Assembly: GCA_018136815.1 (NCBI GenBank)
Contig: CM030935.1
Location: 6,356,935-6,420,934 of the forward strand
DNA length: 64,000 bases
DNA from: Isochrysis galbana
Taxonomy: Eukaryota; Haptophyta; Isochrysidales; Isochrysidaceae
Direction: 5' to 3'
Made by a program: the position numbers and the translations under genes
The notes under the pieces: generated by a model
What the model was told of the DNA's origin: nothing
The model's database searches: none
Seen by the model: only the letters and a program-made list of their open reading frames with translations
In this document: piece after piece, positions 58,060-64,000 of the stretch
How positions within the stretch are numbered: position 1 is the first letter of the stretch
Layout of the letters: the number at the start of each line of letters is the position of its first letter

Positions 58060-59167
58060 ATGGGTTTAAGAGATTGTTAGACCTACAAAGAACTCTTCCC
58101 TCAGGGAGGGAGCCTAGGCTGCTTGAGTGCAGCGACGCAGCGAACAACGACGGACAACGAGCTGAGAACAACAGGATACACCGACTCACGAACACACCGG
58201 AATCATTCACCCAAACAAGCAAATTATCAAGCAACCGCGACCCCAAATCACCGATAACTCAAACACGTCGCGAGAGACGGAGAGAGAGAGCGAGAGAGAG
58301 AGAGACTCCGCAGCGACGGCCGGAGCGTGTTCCGTTGTAACTTCCCACGTAGCGGAGAGTCCGAAGGGGAGCGTCCTGTCGCGCGACCACGGCGATCACT
58401 TTGGATACAGATCGCAACGAGATGTCTTCACGACCGAATAAATCTTGCCGTTGAGCGTGAACCTTCTAGACGCTTCTAACGAACAACCCTGAGTAGCAAC
58501 CAAGGGGAAGAAACACCAAAGGGGCCAAGGCTTGCATGTAACTTGCATCAAGGGGAAAGACTCCCTCACCTAGGAAGCGAACCTACACCGATCTCCAAGG
58601 GGAGATGGCAAATTAAACCTCAAATCTCGAGCGCTAGAGCAACCGACTCGCTCGCCAAAACCTTGACCGAGAAGAAAGAAGCAAGGACCTACAAGCCAAG
58701 GGTAGCGGACCTAGGGAATGTGAGAGGAAGTTTCCGAACGCCAACGCGAACGCCAAACGCCGAACGCGGGAAGGCAACGAAACCCTAACCAGGCCAAGCA
58801 GAACCTACGAAGAACAGGCCTGGACGACAACGGAAAGTGAGCAGGTCCCAAGAAAGAACCGGAACCCAACAAGAAACAACAAGCCTTGCAAGAAGCTAAA
58901 CAGCCTTCACAAGGTAACTCGAGAGCCTGAGACAAGCGCGCAGCGAGTGACAGGCGACCTGGCTCCTTTGGTCAAGATTACCCGAAAGGAGGAACCTGGA
59001 ATCTAGACCTGACAAACAGGCTAGAAGGAACGAAACAAGAACTCGAATTCTAGATCGCTAGGACGAACCCTACCAACCTAGAGTACCTGAGCTTCACCGT
59101 GTGGCCGCACGGCGAAGGACCTGGAAATAAGAGCCTGGAAATCGCATCATCTAGGATGAATGCGACA
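58060..59167 (-). mobile_element. 3' LTR of the Ty3/gypsy element
   Basis: Read on the minus strand it starts TGTCGCATTCATCC at 59167, directly after a GGGGGG polypurine tract (59173-59168), and ends near 58060 at ...TTAAACCCA(TCA), i.e. TG...CA ends, length about 1.1 kb. Parts recur at 13695 and 44143. The matching 5' LTR lies beyond the window. Confidence 0.75.
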
Positions 59168-59516
59168 CCCCCCGACTAAGATCGAGACGTCTCCCGATGT
59201 CGAGCGGTGAACCTGGAAACAGAGACCTGGAACCTGGAACCTGAGCTGACCAGAGGTCAGAATCGGAACAAGAAGCAACGAACATAGCGAGCGAAACGTG
59301 GAGACAAGAACACCCTTTGGATCCAAAGCGAGCACGAAATCGGCGGCTTAACGCGGCGGCCTCTTCGTACGCACTGCCCCACCCACTTCTCCCTTTTACA
59401 GGAGCTTTGCTCGGGTGTTGCGCCGGGTGTAGAGCGCGGCAGCACGCGTTCAGCACCTCCATGATTCGCTCTGACGAAATTTGAACTCGGAGCCCTAGCC
59501 GAGGCGTGGGGCTAGC

Positions 59517-61032
59517 CTAGAGGGACGGGTCCCTTACCCAAGACATGGGATCAACGAGAATGGAGCCTGGATCGAGTGCGCGAAGACGGCGCATCGAGAA
59601 CGGGAGGAAGAGGAGTATTCCTGGCCGACGAAGAAGTTGCTTCCGGGGACTCAACATCTTCTGGACAAGTCTCTTCGACGGAGCGATCATAATCATCAGC
59701 AAATCAGAACAACGACGGAGCAACTCGGAACGAGGCTCCCAGGTGGCTTCTCGAAGAGAATAGCCACGCCACTTCACGAGGTACTCGGTGAATCGCCATG
59801 GCTACGACGATCGAGCAACTTTTCACGATGTACTCGTCGTCAGCCAGCGGCTCTTCATCAACGAAAGTATGATACGGCCGGAGGTTCGAGATATGCACCT
59901 CCTCCTTGACTAACCGGTTCTCCAATCACGGAGTCGGTACCTAGTGTCGGACAGAGCCTCTACGACGCGGTAGGGACCCGAGTAGATGAATTGCAACTTG
60001 TTGGCATGGCCTGGTAATCGCATGCAGACGCGATCCCAGGTTCGAAACGCGCTGGTCTTTGAGACTTGATGGTAGCGTCACGGACTGACTCAGCCTGAGC
60101 GGCTAGGGTAGCCTCGAGAGCGCTGGACCAAGAGAGGCGGAGGCTCGCATTGAGCCTGGATGCGTACGAGCGAACGTCGCGGACGCCGCCTCGAGAGCAG
60201 TTGGCGAAACAGACTTCGGATCAGAGAGTTGAGCGGGCAGACGCAGCTCACGCCCAAAGATCAAAGACGCTGGAGACCGGGAGGTGACACGACGGAGGAA
60301 GCCCTCAACGAGAGGAGTAGGAACGGCAAATGGTCGACCCAATGACCGCCACCCTCGTTCGAGGCGCGCATTAAACGGATGAGCGTTTGCTGAGCGCGTT
60401 CGACGAAGCCTACACCTTCATGTCGGTACGGCTCTGTACTCGACAAATCAGTCCCGGTGAGCTCCAGAATACGCGAAACAAGAACCGAACATAGATTCGA
60501 ACCGGCGTCGGTTCGAAGCTGCCTAGGGACTCCATACCGCGTCACAATCAAGCGGATGAACATGTCCAAGGCCATCTCCGACGAGGATCCCATTCGACGG
60601 CTCAGCCTCAATCCATCGAGTGAGCGAGTCGATGAAGACGACCAGCTTGTCGTAACCCGAGACTCCAGGCACGAAGTTGTGAGTGGGAGCCAGTGCGAGC
60701 ACGTCGCAGTAGACCACATCAAAGGGGTAGGTGCCCACGGAGAGACCGGAGGGCGACGCTAGAGCCCTAGGTAGCGGCTTGGCGAGGGTGCACTCGTGGC
60801 ATTCCCGGACGTAGGATGCAACGTCGGAAGACATGCCAGGCCAGTATACCCGAGTACGAAGAAGACCGGACATACGAGAAACTCCAAGGTGACCGGAGCG
60901 ATCGTGGTAGGCAAAGAGGTAGCGAGACCGCAACGAGGGCGGAACATAGAGCACTAGCGAGTCCGGGTCGGTGGAGTCAGGAACGGTGCGATAGTAGACG
61001 AGCCCATCGTGAACGACGAAACGGCGAAACAT
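59517..61032 (-). pseudogene. Integrase and chromodomain part of the gypsy polyprotein, frame-broken
   Basis: H2C2 finger region (HDRSGHLGVSRM, VRECHECTLAKP), integrase catalytic stretch with the first Asp (VVYCDVLALAP), FIDSLTRWIEAE, second Asp (QLRTDAGSNL) and Glu (FVERAQQTLIRL), then a GRELRLPAQL segment, a PYHTFVDEEP linker and a chromodomain end (KWRGYSLREATWEPRSELL). These lie in different frames and are not one readable protein. The chromodomain would normally steer integration to particular chromatin marks (known for chromoviruses). Confidence 0.8.
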
Positions 61033-63992
61033 CTTGGATTGCTGAGCGGAAACGGGAGCGGGAGCGACAGGACTGGAACACGAATCATCGTCGGCAATGG
61101 GGCCGAGGCGACGGCCGGCGGAGGCGACCCTTGGCCTGATGGCTCGTGATTGACCGTCTCTCCTGAACCTAGGAGTGGCTCTACGAACGGATCTTCCGCC
61201 AGGGCCGCTCTCATCTCTTCGGAAGTCGGCGTACCCGGAGCCAAATAACTGGACTGGATGGCGGGCCCGGAATCGGAGGCTCGACGACGAGATCGGTCCA
61301 AGGCTTGAAGCCCTCGCGCCGTAGCTACGGAGCGCGTGATGGCAGCCACCGGATGAGACCGTTCATGCTCGGCTAGAGACTCTGAGCCAGGCTCACGTAC
61401 CGCTAACGACGCTGGGCCGGCGAGTGGTTCGTCTTCGTGTTCCGGCTCCAGGGATGCTAGCCGAGACAGCCCGTCAGCATCCTGATGAACAGCTCCTGGT
61501 TTATGTTCGACATCGAACCGGTACTCAGCCAACTTGAGAGCCCACCGAGTCAGCCGAGAGGCTGGCCCACCGGCTACTTGATCCTTCATGGTATGCAGCC
61601 ATCGCAGCGCGGAGTGGTCGACGACTAACTTGAACCGACGCCCCCAAAGGTAGGGTCGCCAATTTCGGATTGATTCCAGGGCAGCCAAGAGCTCAATCTC
61701 GGTCACCGTCCAATGGCGTTCGGCCGAGGTGAGACTGCGAGCGTAGTACCCAACGACTCGTTCACGGTTATCGTCTCCTAGCTGCGAGAGGATGCCGGCG
61801 ATGCCCAACTTGCTAGCCCCATCGGTCTTGACGATGAAGGGCCGATCATCCCTGGGTGGAGTCAAGACGGGCTCCGAAGTGATCGCTGTCTTGAGCTCTT
61901 GGATAGCTCGGCGACACTCCTCGGACTGAGACTCCTTTGCCACGTCACAGCCCTTCCGCGTGAGGGCAGTGAGAGGAGCAGCCTTAGCGGCGAATTGGCG
62001 AATGAATCGACGATAGTAGGAGCAAAGGCCGAGGAAAGATCGAACCGCTTCCAAGGAGTTGATGGATGACGGGTCGATGTCGGCGACAGCTGCGACCTTC
62101 TTCGGGTCCATCTTGAGACCTTCCCTCGAGACAACGTGACCGAGGTACTCCGTAGAGGTGGCAAAGAAGACACACTTGGACATCTTGCAGGTCAGGCCGG
62201 CCCACTCTAGCCGCTCGAGAACTAGGTCTAGCCGGTGAAGCATTTGCTCGAACGAAGCCTGTGCCCTGGCCTCTTCGGAAGGTCCCACGCCCGTTGACCA
62301 GATGCCCACATCATCGAGGTAAGGCATGCAGATCTCCCACGCTAGCGCACCGAGAACGATGTCCATCAAGCGGCACATGTAGGAGGGACCTGATTGGATG
62401 CCGAACGGTAGAAAGTTGAACTCGTATTTGCCGCGGTGGGTAGTGAAAGCGGTGATATGTTTGTGCGACTCTTTGATCGGGATGCCCCAAAAACCAGAGG
62501 CTAAATCGAGAGTACATAAAAAGAGAGAACTGAGCGGCCCTTGGCCGGACGCTAGCCTATCAATAGCCTCTACAATGAGGGGTAGAGGGCTATCCTCGAC
62601 GCGTAGCTTGGCGTTCGTGTCGCGGTAGTCCACGCAGAATCGAACGGAGCCATCTTTCTTGCTGACCAGGACTACTCGGGAAGCCCAAGCCGAATTTGAC
62701 TTGCGAATAATGCCGGCGGCTTCCATCTTGGCTACCTCCTCTTCTATGATGAGCTCGCCTGCGCGGCCCACTCTAGACGGAGCGTGCCGGTGAGGAACAG
62801 CGCCGGGGTTGAGTGGCAACTCCACCTCGAGAACGTGCGTATGGTTTGGAGCCCCCGGGTGCAACGCGAAAGCTTTGATGCGCCGGGCCAAGAGTTGGCG
62901 TACTTCTTCTCGTTGATCGTCGGAAAGAAGCCGGTCTGGATCGATGGTGGCTGAGTCGAGTAGGGCTCGTTGCTCCTCGCTCAGCGCGGTGACAGGGTCA
63001 CCATCCCCCTCGCTTCCAGTCGGAGTCCAGCCCCGGTGCAACTTGAAGCGCACCTGGAGCGAAGCTATCGGATGCAGAGACGGCAGGGTCAGCGCATTGA
63101 CCCCGGTGTGGACGATCGTCACCGCGATGCGATGATCGTCCGTGGGCGTGACCACCGTGGGCATTACGAGAGGAGACGAATCGAGAGCCTCGCGATTTGG
63201 TAGGCGGTCGACCAGCATCGCGCAGTCCGAATGATCTCGGAGAGCTAGCGGAACCCTGACCCAGATGGTTGCGCGGTGGAAGGCAGGAATCGTCACCGCT
63301 TGCTCCGTGTAGAGAAGATATTCGGACGAGGTAGACGCCGGAGCTTTGGCCGCAAACTCGTCGGCAGACTCAAAGAGAGGTGTATAGAGTGGCTGCCTAG
63401 CATCAGCAGCAGCCTCACCCTCCGATCCGGCCGGGATCTCTCGTGTTGCCGTCGACCTCTCCAGAAAGTCGACAGTCAGCGGCTGACCGGGTGACATCGA
63501 GATAGCTCCGACGAAGCCGGAGTCCGCGACTGGGGGCGGCGCCGTGGAAACTCTGACTACGCATTCGGAAAGGACTCTTGAAGAATCTTCTGCATCGCCA
63601 GAGGCCGGACGGAGGCGGAGGCTTCCCTCTGAGCTCGCGGCGTCGAGAGAAATGGTAGCGGAGTGAGCGGCCAAAAAATCGTTCCCGAGCAGCAGCATCG
63701 CGTTTCCTTCGATGACCGCGAACGAATGACGGAAGAGGCGACCGGACAAGGAGAAGACGAGGCTAGCCCGGCCCCTAGTGATGAGAGGAAGGCCGTCCGG
63801 CCCATGTAGGTTGGGGACGGTAGCGTCCGATACGCGTTCGACGCAAGCGTCTTCAGGTAGTCGATCGAGAAGAGCAGTGGTGATTACTGACGGGCCCGCT
63901 CCAGTGTCAGCCAGGGTGCTGTTCACCGTGAGGGCAACGTCCGGGAGAACGAACCCTTGAGCTGCGCGGTCGCCATCGGCACGGCAGACCAC
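60954..63992 (-). CDS. Ty3/gypsy pol: protease, reverse transcriptase, RNase H
   Basis: 1012-codon open frame, truncated at the window edge. Protease core ADTGAGPSVI near residue 31, followed by LLLGNDFLAAH. Reverse transcriptase from about residue 385: ELPLNPGAVPHRHAPSRVGR, SAWASRVVLVSKKDGSVRFC with VDYRDTN, FLPFGIQSGPSYMCRLMD and the catalytic YLDD near 62315. Connection KMSKCVFFATSTEYLGHVVS, then a Ty3-type RNase H beginning IVKTDGASKLGIAGILSQ, with ELLAALESIRNWRPYLWGR and LVVDHSALRWLHTMKD. The frame leaves the family pattern about 40 codons before the stop at 60954, where the true continuation lies in another frame. Confidence 0.92.
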   Translation of the reverse strand: MVCRADGDRAAQGFVLPDVALTVNSTLADTGAGPSVITTALLDRLPEDACVERVSDATVPNLHGPDGLPLITRGRASLVFSLSGRLFRHSFAVIEGNAMLLLGNDFLAAHSATISLDAASSEGSLRLRPASGDAEDSSRVLSECVVRVSTAPPPVADSGFVGAISMSPGQPLTVDFLERSTATREIPAGSEGEAAADARQPLYTPLFESADEFAAKAPASTSSEYLLYTEQAVTIPAFHRATIWVRVPLALRDHSDCAMLVDRLPNREALDSSPLVMPTVVTPTDDHRIAVTIVHTGVNALTLPSLHPIASLQVRFKLHRGWTPTGSEGDGDPVTALSEEQRALLDSATIDPDRLLSDDQREEVRQLLARRIKAFALHPGAPNHTHVLEVELPLNPGAVPHRHAPSRVGRAGELIIEEEVAKMEAAGIIRKSNSAWASRVVLVSKKDGSVRFCVDYRDTNAKLRVEDSPLPLIVEAIDRLASGQGPLSSLFLCTLDLASGFWGIPIKESHKHITAFTTHRGKYEFNFLPFGIQSGPSYMCRLMDIVLGALAWEICMPYLDDVGIWSTGVGPSEEARAQASFEQMLHRLDLVLERLEWAGLTCKMSKCVFFATSTEYLGHVVSREGLKMDPKKVAAVADIDPSSINSLEAVRSFLGLCSYYRRFIRQFAAKAAPLTALTRKGCDVAKESQSEECRRAIQELKTAITSEPVLTPPRDDRPFIVKTDGASKLGIAGILSQLGDDNRERVVGYYARSLTSAERHWTVTEIELLAALESIRNWRPYLWGRRFKLVVDHSALRWLHTMKDQVAGGPASRLTRWALKLAEYRFDVEHKPGAVHQDADGLSRLASLEPEHEDEPLAGPASLAVREPGSESLAEHERSHPVAAITRSVATARGLQALDRSRRRASDSGPAIQSSYLAPGTPTSEEMRAALAEDPFVEPLLGSGETVNHEPSGQGSPPPAVASAPLPTMIRVPVLSLPLPFPLSNPRCFAVSSFTMGSSTIAPFLTPPTRTR

Positions 63993-64000
63993 GAGATCGC

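Larger units (their letters stand above)
59168..64000 (-). mobile_element. Ty3/gypsy chromovirus-type retrotransposon, internal region (partial)
   Basis: Minus strand, entering from beyond 64000 and ending at the LTR. Order: aspartic protease, reverse transcriptase, RNase H, H2C2 zinc finger, integrase, chromodomain, polypurine tract, LTR, the order of chromoviral Ty3/gypsy elements. Gag would lie past the window edge. Several frame breaks (near 61060, 60600, 60330 and twice near 59800) mark this copy as decayed or as affected by sequencing errors. Confidence 0.9.

Overview
The window is eukaryotic nuclear DNA. Genes are split by short GT-AG introns (about 80-430 nt), coding density is low, and the rest is GC-rich repeats, microsatellites, homopolymer runs and transposon debris. 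The gene set (glyoxylate-cycle malate synthase of the G type, a CDPK-like calcium/calmodulin kinase, an OFA-type MFS carrier, an ADP-ribosyltransferase/LamG protein, CPSF2, NSE1, CCDC174), the GC-rich codons and the GTGCG-type splice donors fit a GC-rich unicellular alga such as a haptophyte or pelagophyte. The species cannot be fixed from sequence alone. One 100-N assembly gap lies at 57762-57861.

Layout. 1-707: a frameshifted copy of a hairpin-headed element, minus strand. 5839-7715: PAS-domain protein, minus. 9683-12085: CaMK/CDPK-like kinase, plus, eight exons. 13695-16230: an LTR fragment, then a second hairpin-headed element whose ORF is interrupted by a complete miniature LTR retroelement (14599-15853). 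16432-17115: unknown protein. 19634-22249: malate synthase G, minus, four exons. 23285-26216: ART-LamG protein, plus, divergent from malate synthase. 27978-29359: two more hairpin-headed elements, one with a 16-bp target-site duplication. 29822-31112: NSE1, minus. 31683-33191: CCDC174-like, plus. 36280-38520: OFA-type MFS carrier, minus. 39780-43500: CPSF2, minus, seven exons. 44143-46341: gypsy fragment joined to a hAT pseudogene. 46924-49305: fucosyltransferase-like protein, minus. 49880-50231 and 56866-57903: PIF/Harbinger remnants. 52759-55528: unknown multi-pass membrane protein, minus, five exons. 56142-56692: gene cut by an element. 58060-64000: Ty3/gypsy chromoviral element with its 3' LTR, minus, running off the window end.

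The host genes are housekeeping or signalling genes with no operon-like relation. Two divergent pairs share short promoter regions: malate synthase / ART-LamG and NSE1 / CCDC174-like. The main novelty lies in the mobile DNA: (i) a 1255-bp non-autonomous LTR element with identical 168-bp LTRs ending TATC...GATA and a 5-bp duplication, for which the window also holds the unoccupied paralogous site; (ii) a family whose 5' end is a perfect short hairpin placed just before an ATG; and (iii) introns in host genes and transposases that often repeat GT on both sides of the intron. Exon boundaries were derived by hand from reading-frame continuity, protein-family conservation and GT/AG signals; every spliced total quoted is a whole number of codons.
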